Source: RDYZ01 sp964518905
GTDB taxonomy: Bacteria > Cyanobacteriota > Cyanobacteriia > Cyanobacteriales > Geitlerinemataceae
DNA: 64,000 bases
Assembly (NCBI GenBank): GCA_964518905.1
Contig: CAZFJL010000010.1
Span: forward strand, 26,412-90,411
Direction: 5' to 3'
Shown here piece by piece: positions 55,515-64,000 of this stretch. The notes under the pieces were generated by a model. The model saw nothing but the letters and a program-made list of their open reading frames with translations. It ran no database searches and was not told where the DNA came from. Every line of letters begins with the position of its first letter. The stretch's first letter is position 1. The translations under genes and the position numbers were made by a program.

Positions 55515-56276
55515 GTGACGCCTCCCCCTTTGTTTAAACTTCGTCGTGCCTCGTTACCCTCATCAGGCACGCCTCCCACCGGTCTTGGGTCTATGGAAAA
55601 TTCTCGCAGGCATGTTCGATCGTCGCACCCTTCGATGACTTCGGCGATCCGTCTACTGCTCGTCCTGGGCGCGATCGCGGCTTTGTCGGTCTATCCCGAG
55701 GTGCGACGGATTTCCGTCTCGGCGATGCGTGGTACTGCCGCGCGAGTCTGGCGTCTGCTGCGTCCGCAGGATATTGTCGCGACAGCGGCAGATTTGACGC
55801 CGGAAGTTCGCGCGTTGCTGGACACGATCGCCTATGCCGAAGGAACCGCCGGAAAGGGCGGCTATCGGACGATTTACAGCTATCGCTATTTTGATAGTTA
55901 CGCCGACCATCCTCGCCGGATCGAGTGCGCTTGGTCGAGTGGCGGCTGGCTCTGTTCCGATGCGGCTGGGCGCTATCAAATGTTAAGTACGACGTTTGAT
56001 TATGTGGCTGAACCGTTAGGGCTGGTGGATTTTTCGCCTGCATCACAGGATTTAGCGGCGGTGGAATTGATTCGGCGCTGTGGTGTGCTGGATGCGATCC
56101 AGCGCGGAGAGTTCGATCGGACGTTGGTGGGCATTCGATCGGAGTGGGCGAGTTTGCCCGGTGCGGGGTACGGCCAACCGGAACGCGATCTAGAGGAACT
56201 GCGCGAGATTTACGAGATGCGCCTGGTGTTCTATCAGCGGGAACTAGAGCGATCGGCGGCGCTGGCGGATGGCTAA
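55515..56276 (+). CDS. GH104 lambda-endolysin-like transglycosylase, membrane-anchored
   Basis: 253 residues. A basic N-terminus and one membrane segment (AIRLLLVLGAIAALSVY, about 44-60) precede a domain that follows phage lambda R (gpR, GH104) block by block: LLDTIAYAEGT (catalytic Glu109), a tyrosine-rich YRYFDSYADHPRR, AAGRYQMLSTTFDYV, LGLVDFSPASQDLAAVEL, and EWASLPGAGYGQPE. Lambda R cleaves glycan strands to anhydro-muramyl products. There are no phage genes, holin or spanin around, so this is a resident, anchored wall enzyme, perhaps for remodelling or septal work. Start GTG 55515; ATGs at codons 27 and 41 are alternatives, still ahead of the membrane segment. The stop is 10 bases from the convergent TpsA gene. 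Confidence 0.88.
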   Translation: MTPPPLFKLRRASLPSSGTPPTGLGSMENSRRHVRSSHPSMTSAIRLLLVLGAIAALSVYPEVRRISVSAMRGTAARVWRLLRPQDIVATAADLTPEVRALLDTIAYAEGTAGKGGYRTIYSYRYFDSYADHPRRIECAWSSGGWLCSDAAGRYQMLSTTFDYVAEPLGLVDFSPASQDLAAVELIRRCGVLDAIQRGEFDRTLVGIRSEWASLPGAGYGQPERDLEELREIYEMRLVFYQRELERSAALADG

Positions 56277-56285
56277 GGCGGATGG

Positions 56286-59200
56286 TTAATCGCAGCCGCG
56301 ATCGTCTCCCAGGGTGACCGGGTTAAGGCTTGCGGCTAATACCGGCTGACCGGAGGCGTTGCGTTGCCAGCGCTCGGCTTCGATGATTTCGGTCAGTGGA
56401 TCGGGCGATCCGATGTGTGGAGCGTCGAGATTTCGGCGATCGCTGATTGCATCGGGCTGACCTTCGGCGAGACGCTGAGGCGTGATGAGGCCCAGCGGTT
56501 CGCGTTGGCTGGAGACAAGATTTTCGGGGAAGCCATCGCGACCGATATTGCTAAAACGGCCACCTTGCATCGTGGCGGAACAAGCATCGGCGATCAGTTG
56601 ATCAGCATCGAAGGGATCGGCGTTGAGTTCCACTAGTCCGGCGGCATTTTGCACATCGGGTGTCTCGATCGCTACGACACCATTGAGGCCAAACTGTGAG
56701 CTAGCCTCGATCGTGCTGTTCGGCCCGAGAAACAGGCCCGAGGTTTGAATGTTGATCTGACCACCGCTACCGGCGATCGCGTTGGCGCTAATGTTGCTGT
56801 CTTCGATCGCCGTGATCGTCTCCGAGGTAACGAAGACGTTGCCGCCGGTGGCTTCGCGCAAGGCGTTGGCGTCGATGCGACCATTGCGCCGGAGCTGGAC
56901 GGCGTCGCTGGTGATGCGAATATTGCCGCGATCGCCGATCACCGATTCCGCCGTGATCTGTCCTCCGTCGAGCACCGCGATCGTCTCGGCCTGAATCTGC
57001 AAATCGCCGGTTGATCCCTGATTGTCACTACTGACGGAAATCTGGCCACCATCACGCACCATCAGCTCACCGACCGTGAGATCGAGGGAACCGGCATTTC
57101 CCGAGGCGGGGCCGATTTCGGTGTTTTCCGAGCTTGCGGAAACGGTGGACGGTAGCAGGGTGAAGCCGTTGGTGGTAACGGTGCGGATGCCTTCGATTAA
57201 GGCCGATTCGCGAGCAATCACGGTTAAATTGCCTGCATTGCCGCTGCCCTGAGTGCCGACGGTGATCCGACCACCATCGCGGACAATGAGCCGATCGGTA
57301 TCGACCAGTAATGTGCCGCCGCGTCCGAGTTCTTCGGCTCCAGCGGAAATCGTGGCACGGTTAAAGGGTTGATTGTCCGGCGACGCGGTGGGGATTTCGA
57401 CCACGCCTGCAATTTCGATTTCGGCGGCGCGAACCGTCAGATCGCCCGCGTTGCCGGTGGTGTCGGTCAGGACGGATATATGGCCACCATCGAGGATTTG
57501 GATGCGATCGCGAGCGTTGACCGTGACATTGCCACCGTCGCCCGTGGCTTCGCCGGTCAATCCCAAGCCGGAAATGCGATCGGGGCTACGCACTTCCGCA
57601 AAGATGCCGCCAAAAATTAGCTCATTCGTCGCTGATGCACCGCGAATCGTCACATTGTCCGCTGTCACGTTCAAGCTACCGCCCCGCCCGTTCCCAAAGC
57701 TCGTCACCGAGACAAACGCCGTATCGAGAACTTCGAGCCGACTGGTTTCGATCGTCAGTTGACCACCGTTACCGCTCGCGAGGGGACGAATAATCGCCGA
57801 AATATTGCTCCGGGTCAGGCCACTGGGAGATGTCCCCGCAACCGTGACATTGTCGGTGGTTCGTAAGGTCACGTTGCCCGCATTGCCGACCCCGTCGGTG
57901 TAGGCCAAAAGCTGCGCCCCGCCGAGGATATCGAGCGATCGCGCCGTAATATCGATGCTGCCGCCGTCTCCTGTCGCGCCGTTGTCCACCAGCACAAACA
58001 GCCCGCTGGGAAAACTATCGCGGGAAATATTCGCCACGAACGGCGCACCACCCTGAGCCACAAAGCCCGAGAGCTCGACCCGATCGGTGGCAGCAATGCG
58101 AATATTACCGCCCGTGCCGGACTGCTGCGATCGCGCCGTTAACTGAGCGCCATCGGCCACCCGCACCTGATTCGCCGCGATTTCGATATTTCCCGCCGCA
58201 CCAACCCCGGCAGAATCGGAAAAAATCACCGAGAGCGACTCCCCGCCATTCGTGCCGACGATCTCGAACTGATCACGAGCAGCGATCGTGGTGTCACCGC
58301 CCGATCCCGAGGCAAAGGTGGTCGAAGAGAGAAATCCACCATCTCGAATCGTGACATTGTCGCCACTGAGCGCAATATCCGACCCTCGCCCCCGCCCCAG
58401 TGTGCCGCCGATGACGCCGCTCCCCTGTCCGTCGATCGCGCTGACTCCCTGAAACGTAATATCACCGTTGGCTTCCAGGCTAACTCGCCCTCCAGATCCG
58501 CCCCCCAGTGGACGCGCAAAAATCACCGAGCCGTCATCCAGCACCAGATTTTGACCCCGGAGGCGCACTCTACCGCTACTGACACCACTGGTGTTAATTG
58601 CTGCTGAATCGCTGAGAACAATATCGCCCAGAGTGATCGTTGAGGCTGGATCGCCGAGAGGGTCGCTAATCAGCTCACCGATCGGGTTGGTATTCGATCC
58701 ATTCGTCGGATTAATTGCGACAGATCCCGACTCGATCGCCACGAGATCGACCGACCCACCGGGTGTCTCGATCTGCCCACCAGTGAACGCAAGATCGCGA
58801 CCGACGAGGGCGATCGTGCCGGTGTTACTGGCCGTGATACCATTCGTGTCGCTGACAATATCGATCGTGGCGCCAAACTGGAGCAGCAGGTCGCGATCGA
58901 TGCTGGGGTCGTCGGTGACCAGGGTGTCGAGAATAACGAGAGATTCGGGCGAATCGGTCGTAAAAAAGCGCTGCTGATGGCCTGCGCCGGTAATGGTAAT
59001 CGATCCGGCGGAATCATTCGGCGAATCGGTGGCGATCGGCCTCGTCTCAAACTGCAACCCCACCGGTGTCGAAATCGTTAGCAGACTGGACGCATTATTG
59101 GCGGATTCAGCACGACTCGGCCACAGCGTCCCATCGGCAAATTCGACCCGATCGGCACTGGTGGCGACGAAGGCTCCACCGATATCGAGCCCCGCATTGG

Positions 59201-59630
59201 CGCCGAAGTGAATCCCCTGGGGGTCGATCAGGTATAGATTCGCGCTGCCGATGGTTTGGAGCAGACCATCGATCGTTGTGCCATTGCCACCGGTCACGCG
59301 GGCGAAAATATTGGTGATCGCCGCATCTGGCTCAAAGCGCACCGTGCTGCCCGAAAGGTCGCCGCTCTGGTTAAACTGCGCGAAGCTATGGAACAGATTT
59401 GACCCGGCGATCGTGCCACCGTCGATGCGTTGGATTTGGCGATCGAGTTCCGTGATGATCGAGGGACTGGGGAGCGTGCTGTCGGGGATGATTTGCGCCT
59501 GGACGGGTGACGATCGCGAAAATACGGAAGCGAATAGAGAGATTGTCACCGCGAATAGGGTGATCGACGCTGATCCGATCGCCTCCGGGTTTAGCTGTAT
59601 TGTCGCTATGGCTTGACGTTTGGGCGGCAT
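56286..59630 (-). CDS. TpsA-like filamentous haemagglutinin N-domain exoprotein
   Basis: 1114 residues from the ATG at 59630 (an ATG at 59645 is also in frame). After a signal peptide (IGSASITLFAVTISLFASVF ... VQA) comes the two-partner-secretion domain: NLFHSFAQFNQSG, NIFARVTGGNGTTIDGLLQT, GSANLYLIDPQGIHFG, GGAFVATSADRVEFADG. The rest (about 250-1000) is a right-handed beta-helix built of repeated GGxxxVxAxDxIxIxDG units. The C-terminus has the cyanobacterial-type tail (DACSATMQGGRF, PLGLITPQRLAEGQP). It should be carried over the outer membrane by a TpsB (BamA/Omp85-like) partner; none is adjacent. A likely adhesin or surface protein. It begins 4 to 19 bases after the stop of the HAD gene on the same strand. 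Confidence 0.9.
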   Translation of the reverse strand: MPPKRQAIATIQLNPEAIGSASITLFAVTISLFASVFSRSSPVQAQIIPDSTLPSPSIITELDRQIQRIDGGTIAGSNLFHSFAQFNQSGDLSGSTVRFEPDAAITNIFARVTGGNGTTIDGLLQTIGSANLYLIDPQGIHFGANAGLDIGGAFVATSADRVEFADGTLWPSRAESANNASSLLTISTPVGLQFETRPIATDSPNDSAGSITITGAGHQQRFFTTDSPESLVILDTLVTDDPSIDRDLLLQFGATIDIVSDTNGITASNTGTIALVGRDLAFTGGQIETPGGSVDLVAIESGSVAINPTNGSNTNPIGELISDPLGDPASTITLGDIVLSDSAAINTSGVSSGRVRLRGQNLVLDDGSVIFARPLGGGSGGRVSLEANGDITFQGVSAIDGQGSGVIGGTLGRGRGSDIALSGDNVTIRDGGFLSSTTFASGSGGDTTIAARDQFEIVGTNGGESLSVIFSDSAGVGAAGNIEIAANQVRVADGAQLTARSQQSGTGGNIRIAATDRVELSGFVAQGGAPFVANISRDSFPSGLFVLVDNGATGDGGSIDITARSLDILGGAQLLAYTDGVGNAGNVTLRTTDNVTVAGTSPSGLTRSNISAIIRPLASGNGGQLTIETSRLEVLDTAFVSVTSFGNGRGGSLNVTADNVTIRGASATNELIFGGIFAEVRSPDRISGLGLTGEATGDGGNVTVNARDRIQILDGGHISVLTDTTGNAGDLTVRAAEIEIAGVVEIPTASPDNQPFNRATISAGAEELGRGGTLLVDTDRLIVRDGGRITVGTQGSGNAGNLTVIARESALIEGIRTVTTNGFTLLPSTVSASSENTEIGPASGNAGSLDLTVGELMVRDGGQISVSSDNQGSTGDLQIQAETIAVLDGGQITAESVIGDRGNIRITSDAVQLRRNGRIDANALREATGGNVFVTSETITAIEDSNISANAIAGSGGQINIQTSGLFLGPNSTIEASSQFGLNGVVAIETPDVQNAAGLVELNADPFDADQLIADACSATMQGGRFSNIGRDGFPENLVSSQREPLGLITPQRLAEGQPDAISDRRNLDAPHIGSPDPLTEIIEAERWQRNASGQPVLAASLNPVTLGDDRGCD

Positions 59631-59648
59631 CGTATGATATCCCATGAA

Positions 59649-60314
59649 TTAAGCCCGATCAAGATAAACCGCCTGCATACCGATCGCTCTCGCTCCTTCA
59701 AAATCAGCGCGATCGCTATCCCCCACATGCCACGCTTCCGCCGGGGCGACACCATGCCGATGCAGCGCTGCTTCAAACACTTGACGCGCTGGTTTTGCCG
59801 CGCCGATCTCGGTTGAAAGAGTGATCGACTCAAAGTAATCGCTGAGACCGAGGAGATCAAGAACGGTATAAATACGAGTGTCAAAATTGGAAATAATCCC
59901 GAGGGGGATGCCCTGATTTTTCCAAGCATCCAGTGCGGGAATCGTGTCGGGATAGACTTCCCAGGCGTCAGCGGTGGCGAAATACCAGAACGCGACCTCA
60001 AAAAAGTCATCGAAGGAGTCGAAGTGATCGAGCACGCCGACGGCCTGGAACGTTTGGGCGGCAATGTTGCGCCACCATTGATATTCGAGGTTGGGGAGTT
60101 CGTGGCGATCGGCGTCGGGAAATGCGGCTTCCGGCGTGGCCTTGAACGTGTCGTAGAAGGCGGTGTTGATCGCCTCATTCGGTGCTTCCACGCCGAATTG
60201 ACGCGCAAAACGCCCGTAAATTTCACCGACGCTACCGCGCACGCCGAAGAGAGTCCCCACGGCGTCGAGAAAAATAACCTTGGGGCGGGACAGGGTAGAC
60301 GAACGAACAGTCAT
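59649..60314 (-). CDS. HAD-superfamily hydrolase (HDHD3-like)
   Basis: 221 residues from the ATG at 60314. Motif I VIFLDAVGTLFGV: the nucleophilic Asp is present but the usual second Asp is Val, as in the REG-2/HDHD3-like branch. Motif II is IISNFDTRIY, motif III has a Lys in GAAKPARQVF, and motif IV is HVGDSDRADFEGARAIGM. The cap is helical (C1 type; about 25-95). A small phosphatase of unknown substrate. An alternative start at 60350 adds 12 residues. It lies directly upstream of the TpsA-like gene on the same strand and could be co-transcribed, though a functional link is not evident. Confidence 0.88.
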   Translation of the reverse strand: MTVRSSTLSRPKVIFLDAVGTLFGVRGSVGEIYGRFARQFGVEAPNEAINTAFYDTFKATPEAAFPDADRHELPNLEYQWWRNIAAQTFQAVGVLDHFDSFDDFFEVAFWYFATADAWEVYPDTIPALDAWKNQGIPLGIISNFDTRIYTVLDLLGLSDYFESITLSTEIGAAKPARQVFEAALHRHGVAPAEAWHVGDSDRADFEGARAIGMQAVYLDRA

Positions 60315-60445
60315 GGCAAGAATTGGCGTATTTGCCCTTTTATACTGCATCCCGAGCGGGATTTCGTGGTGTTTTTGCGGCGAGTTGTCACAATCTCACC
60401 GATCATTCAACGGATCAACTGCGTTCTTAAGACGATTCAGCCGCA

Positions 60446-62374
60446 CTATTCGGGGTTGGTCGAACTTGCGTCGCCCGGTTCGGCATTGGGGTCGGCACTG
60501 GGTTCGGCACTGGGTTCGGCATTGGGTTCGGCATTGGGTTCGGCGTCGTTCGGACTACCCGATTCACTATCTAGCCCCAGTGCATCGGGATTGGTTTCGA
60601 TCGGGGTTGCCGTGGGATCGCCCTCGGGCTCGACAAACGAGAGCGTGAACAGAACGATCGCTCCTCGATCGCCGTTTAATTCCAGATTGGTCGCGTACCA
60701 ATCACGCGGGGTGTTTTCCGCAAAGCTGAGGGCGATCGCGTCAAGTTGATCGTTACCAGACGGTCGTAACACCGTCGCGGTTTCTGGGATAACCGTTAGG
60801 TTAGGGTTGAGCGCCAAGCTGACGATCGCGGTGGTGGGAAGGCTGCGATCAAACGCTGGGTCAAGGTCTGGCGGATAGGGCAGCGCACTCGGTACAGCGC
60901 GGAACACCAGGCGATCCGCCGCGTCTCCCAGGTTGGCGATGGATTGATCGCGCCACTCACGATAGGCCGGAGCCGCTTCATTAATCGCGATCGCGATCGG
61001 TGTATCCGGCTCGAATTCTGCGAGTAAGGCGGTCAGTTCGGATGGGGTCGTGGATGTATTCGGCGTTTTGTCAGACGGGTCGGCTCCCGATGCATTTGCG
61101 GTATTTCCCGCGTTACCCGCATCGCCCGCATCGCCCGTATCGCCCGCAGTACCCGCATCGCTCGAAGTGGCCGAATTACCGGTATCACCCGAATTGGCGA
61201 CACTGCCAGCACCGCCAGCACTGGCCGTCGTTGTCCCCGTGCTGCTGCCATTCGCCGCCACAAACGTAATATCCAAACCGCAGGCCGTCCAGGTCTCGCC
61301 CGGTATCCCGACGTTACAGCCCGAAAATCCCGACAGCACAAACTGACGCAGTAGATTTTTCGCCAACTCATTCGAGGAAAACGACGAGAGCATAGTCGCC
61401 GAGGTCGGTGTTCCGTCCGGTTTGATGAGTAGACCCGCTGTTCCCTGCTCGCCGATGAGGCCGCTCGAACTCGCGGTGACCGGAACCGGGATCGACACCG
61501 GGATAAAAATGGGGGTCAGTTCGGCATCGCTAAGACCATTTTCGTCCTGCACCGCGATCGCCCATTCGGCGTAGCTCTGGCGTGCGGCCATGCCGGTGGT
61601 GTAGGATGCGCCCGAGTTAAACCCGTCGCCCGTCGTTGTGCCGCGATCGCTACCGGTTCCCGCTGTCGTGCCACCGGTTGCGCCACCGGCTCCATTAGTT
61701 CCGGCGATCGCTTTTTGATCGTCGCGATCGCCTCCCGATCCCGCGTTCCCCGTATCCGGGCGTCCCCCACTCATGGTCTCGCTTCCCTGGTCAAACCGAT
61801 CGAGCAGATCCTGCGATCGCTGCCAGTATTGATAAAACTCATCTTCGCGGGTGGCGTCGTAGGTGGAAGTTGACGAGCTGCCACTGTCAAAGCTGCGATC
61901 GGTGCTGCTCGCCCCGCGATCGCTCCGGTCATAGTAGGAGCTTGCCGAACCCCAACCGAAGCTGCTCGTTGCGGAGTCGAGCGAGTCTAGAGTCTCAGCC
62001 GAATTGGGCAAACCGGAGGGCTTGTCACGATCGCGCAACGCCGAGAGATTGGGCAGGGTTTGCCCGTTGAGGTCGGTATATTTTGGGTTGGACGATCGGG
62101 GAGCGGGCGCGGTCGCCATCGACGAAAAGGCGGCGAGGTCGGTGGGCGACAGGTTGACGACGTCGGTTTCGATCGCGATCGCGGTATCGTCCTGGGCGGA
62201 ACTCGGCAACAGGCGCGGGATCGACAATGCGAGTCCGCCGTGAATGCCGATCGAGACGACGGTCGCGACAAAGCCCGGTCGCTTGGCGAGTGCTGCAAAC
62301 TGTTGCTGCACGCCTGCGAGTACCGATCGCTTGGGAAACTTACGCAAAAAATCTTTGGGAAGCAGCGGGCGCAT
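60446..62374 (-). CDS. TonB-like low-complexity membrane-anchored protein
   Basis: 642 residues. Short cytoplasmic N-terminus, one membrane segment (FVATVVSIGIHGGLALSIP, about 34-52), then a long Ser/Asp/Gly/Thr-rich low-complexity region (about 85-260), a partly ordered block (about 265-400) and a Gly/Asn/Ala/Thr tract of GDAGNAGNT type. From about 480, a more regular part (RLVFRAVPSALPYPPDLDPA, TTAIVSLALNPNLTVIPETA) has the general look of a TonB C-terminal or related domain. The tail is a short Glu-Pro repeat (AEPNAEPSAEPSADPNAEPG) encoded by a 12-bp tandem. The layout fits cyanobacterial TonB-like proteins spanning the periplasm, but the domain match is weak. No ExbB/ExbD genes are adjacent. 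Confidence 0.55.
   Translation of the reverse strand: MRPLLPKDFLRKFPKRSVLAGVQQQFAALAKRPGFVATVVSIGIHGGLALSIPRLLPSSAQDDTAIAIETDVVNLSPTDLAAFSSMATAPAPRSSNPKYTDLNGQTLPNLSALRDRDKPSGLPNSAETLDSLDSATSSFGWGSASSYYDRSDRGASSTDRSFDSGSSSTSTYDATREDEFYQYWQRSQDLLDRFDQGSETMSGGRPDTGNAGSGGDRDDQKAIAGTNGAGGATGGTTAGTGSDRGTTTGDGFNSGASYTTGMAARQSYAEWAIAVQDENGLSDAELTPIFIPVSIPVPVTASSSGLIGEQGTAGLLIKPDGTPTSATMLSSFSSNELAKNLLRQFVLSGFSGCNVGIPGETWTACGLDITFVAANGSSTGTTTASAGGAGSVANSGDTGNSATSSDAGTAGDTGDAGDAGNAGNTANASGADPSDKTPNTSTTPSELTALLAEFEPDTPIAIAINEAAPAYREWRDQSIANLGDAADRLVFRAVPSALPYPPDLDPAFDRSLPTTAIVSLALNPNLTVIPETATVLRPSGNDQLDAIALSFAENTPRDWYATNLELNGDRGAIVLFTLSFVEPEGDPTATPIETNPDALGLDSESGSPNDAEPNAEPNAEPSAEPSADPNAEPGDASSTNPE
60481..60540. 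repeat. 12-bp tandem repeat in the TonB-like gene
   Basis: Five copies of cggcattgggtt with one or two substitutions each. It encodes the Glu-Pro-Asn/Ser-Ala tail on the minus strand. In-frame copy changes would lengthen or shorten the tail. Confidence 0.8.
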
Positions 62375-62630
62375 AGGGTCAAACAGAAGGAATGGCGAAG
62401 AAATTCAGGAAATCAGCGATCGGCGGCGCGGTTGCGGAAAATTGGCTACAGTTTAACAAGCGTTTTTCGGGATCTCTGCATTGTGCCAGATCTATCACGA
62501 CTCTGTATCCATGTCTTAGAAACCAAGCTTAACGACGCTACTGCCGTAGATTTGTTCGATCTGGGCAACTCTCGCCAGACTTAGCCACGCCTAGCCCCGA
62601 CTCCGAGCTGTTCTCGCCCTCATTTCGATC

Positions 62631-63281
62631 GTGCTTTTACTCAAAACGGCCCAGCGCTCCAAACTCGACCTTGCCGACGACGCTCTGTTCTATGATCAGC
62701 CGCGTTTCGTCACCCACGTGGACGAAAGTTTCATCGATCGGCTCACGCAGCTCTATCGCGATCGGCTGACGCCAGAGATGCACGTGCTGGATTTGATGAG
62801 CAGTTGGGTGTCGCATCTACCGAGCGAGATGAGCTTTGCTCGTGTGGAAGGTCACGGGCTGAATGCGGATGAACTCGCGAAAAATAAGCGGCTCGATCGC
62901 TATTTCGTCCAAAATCTTAATCAAAATCAAGCTTTGCCCTACGAAGATCAAAGCTTCGACGCGGTCTTGATTACGGTATCGGTGCAGTATCTCGAACAGC
63001 CCGAGGCGATCTTTGCCGAAATTCACCGCATTCTCAAACCGGACGGCGTGGCGATCGTCAGCTACTCGAATCGGATGTTTTACCAAAAGGCGATCGAGGC
63101 GTGGCGCGATGGCTCGGAAAAAGGCCGGGTCGCGCTAGTCGAGCGCTATTTCGCTAATGCCGGGTTCGATCGCATCGAGACAATCGCCCGTGTATCGTCC
63201 CAGCCGACAATGTTGCAACTGTTCGGGTTTGGCGCGAGCGATCCGTTTTACGCCACGATCGGCTATCGCAGCGCGGGGTGA
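62631..63281 (+). CDS. Class I SAM-dependent methyltransferase
   Basis: 216 residues, soluble. A Rossmann-like motif I is present in degenerate form (MHVLDLMSSWVSHLP; the usual GxGxG is absent), followed by VEGHGLNADEL, the acidic FDAVLITVSVQYL and the motif IV/post-region AEIHRILKPDGVAIVSYSNR typical of Methyltransf_11 enzymes. The substrate is unknown. Start GTG 62631. Convergent with the Uma2 gene, 40 bases between stops. Confidence 0.82.
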   Translation: MLLLKTAQRSKLDLADDALFYDQPRFVTHVDESFIDRLTQLYRDRLTPEMHVLDLMSSWVSHLPSEMSFARVEGHGLNADELAKNKRLDRYFVQNLNQNQALPYEDQSFDAVLITVSVQYLEQPEAIFAEIHRILKPDGVAIVSYSNRMFYQKAIEAWRDGSEKGRVALVERYFANAGFDRIETIARVSSQPTMLQLFGFGASDPFYATIGYRSAG

Positions 63282-63321
63282 TTGATCGCCTCGCCACAAA
63301 AAACGGCTTCGCGCCCGTCTT

Positions 63322-63900
63322 TCACCCCAGCTCGATCGCCTCGTACAAATCCGCTAGCGCAATTTCCACCTCCACCGATCGCAACGTCACCGCCTGATCC
63401 AACCCCCGAGACTCCGCAAACAACCACTCCGACTCAGACTGCTTCACGTACTGCTCCACCCGTGGCTGATCCTGCGCGATCAACACATACTCCTGCACCG
63501 TCGGTATCGTCCGATAAGCCGCAAACTTTTCGCCGCGATCGTACCCCTCTGTCGAAGCCGATAACACCTCCACCAGCACGATCGGATTCATCACCGTATC
63601 CTTACGATTCGGCATGAGTTCCGCAGGACGCGGCGTCACCATTATGTCTGGATAGGTGTAAATGTTGCGATCGGGAATCCAAAGCCACTGATCGGTAACA
63701 AAGATGCTGTAAGGCTGTTTGCGCAATGCTGACTTCAGCAAAAAAATAAGCATTGCGACAAGTTCATTATGAGCTGGAGTCCCACCGGTCATCGGAATAA
63801 TTTCTCCATTGCGATACTCGTTGCGTGTGTTGGACTGAACCTCGGCGGCGAGATAATCTGCCGCTGTGCATTGCTTGGGTTGGGTGGCCGCTATCGTCAT
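63322..63900 (-). CDS. Uma2 family (DUF820) PD-(D/E)xK-fold protein
   Basis: 192 residues. Start of the Uma2 pattern: TAADYLAAEVQSNTRNEYRN, GGTPAHNELVAMLIFLL, the PD in IYTYPDIMVTPR, VEV in PIVLVEVLSASTEGYDR and the Lys in GEKFAAYRTI, so the nuclease-like core (Asp, Glu, Lys) is complete here, unlike the Uma2 protein at 45113. No toxin or restriction partner is adjacent; cyanobacterial genomes carry many such solitary genes and their role is unknown. Start ATG 63900. Confidence 0.88.
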   Translation of the reverse strand: MTIAATQPKQCTAADYLAAEVQSNTRNEYRNGEIIPMTGGTPAHNELVAMLIFLLKSALRKQPYSIFVTDQWLWIPDRNIYTYPDIMVTPRPAELMPNRKDTVMNPIVLVEVLSASTEGYDRGEKFAAYRTIPTVQEYVLIAQDQPRVEQYVKQSESEWLFAESRGLDQAVTLRSVEVEIALADLYEAIELG

Positions 63901-63946
63901 GACATTCTCCGTTAGGGGCTGCTCGATCAGTCTCGATCGCCGTTCC

Positions 63947-64000
63947 TATAGCAAAAAACGATTTGCTTAGGACGTATCAAAAAAAGCTGAGAGCACTGAG
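63947..64000. repeat. 117-bp inverted-repeat element, copy 3 (cut by window end)
   Basis: Begins tatagcaaaaaacgatttg, then cttaggacgtatcaaaaaaa and gctgagagcactgag, the same order as copies at 37266 and 55029, in the orientation of copy 1. The remainder lies outside the window. It starts 47 bases upstream of the Uma2 start. Confidence 0.7.

Noticed and set aside
55515..56276. Prophage remnant
   Set aside because: Only the endolysin-like domain is present; there are no holin, structural, integrase or attachment-site features around it.

Overview
The window is a stretch of cyanobacterial chromosome. The octamer GCGATCGC and its core CGATCG (the HIP1 palindrome of many cyanobacteria) recur throughout both genes and spacers. 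The gene content also fits: a phytochrome, a GUN4-domain protein, cyanobacterial-type acyl-lipid desaturases, a UbiA-type prenyltransferase, a CHASE2 cyclase, a DUF928 protein and a CalX-beta/RTX giant protein. The dispersed repeats, calcium-binding repeat proteins and conflict-type domains suggest a filamentous or mat-forming lineage, but I cannot name the species. I see no tRNA, rRNA, CRISPR array, prophage or complete insertion sequence.

Layout. 0-3.5 kb: the 3' end of a Ser/Thr kinase, a parvulin, a CTAG-flanked MITE and a Tat-exported ferritin-like protein. 3.7-20 kb, all minus strand: two neighbouring AAA-like ATPases (one fused to GGDEF, one to 14 WD40 repeats), then a 3.5-kilo-residue surface or secreted protein. 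20.7-26.4 kb: conserved core genes (a cyanobacterial hypothetical, dnaA, anmK, malic enzyme). 26.5-31.7 kb: a Tat-lipoprotein sulfatase, a front-end desaturase, rplY and an adenosine-kinase-like PfkB kinase. 31.9-37.2 kb: a signalling group of DUF928 protein, CHASE2 nucleotide cyclase with guanylyl-cyclase-type residues, and a membrane GTPase. 37.5-45 kb: TRAP permeases dctQM, a septoil-knot-like repeat protein, a TPR protein, an MFS carrier, argG and ubiA. 45.1-47.7 kb: a mobile-element-rich patch with a Uma2 protein, an effector-associated-domain/DnaJ-C/GUN4 protein whose reading frame is broken, three MITE-like elements and an antitoxin-like remnant. 47.7-54.9 kb: a RadD-like helicase, a phytochrome hybrid kinase and a second front-end desaturase. 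55.5-64 kb: a lambda-endolysin-like GH104 protein, a TpsA-type exoprotein, a HAD phosphatase, a TonB-like protein, a methyltransferase and another Uma2 protein.

How it fits together. Three layers of nucleotide or light signalling sit in one window: a GGDEF cyclase under an ATPase module, a CHASE2 cyclase and a phytochrome kinase. They sit beside a large investment in cell-surface proteins (the RTX/CalX-beta giant, TpsA, DUF928). Non-coding space is dominated by small inverted-repeat elements. One MITE-like family occurs three times (about 37.3, 55.1 and 63.95 kb) and shares a REP-like core with a fourth element at 47.2 kb. The most unusual items are the EAD1-DnaJ_C-GUN4 fusion, the predicted guanylyl specificity of the CHASE2 cyclase, the phytochrome with a proline in place of the GAF cysteine, and a six-fold unexplained repeat inside the giant protein.
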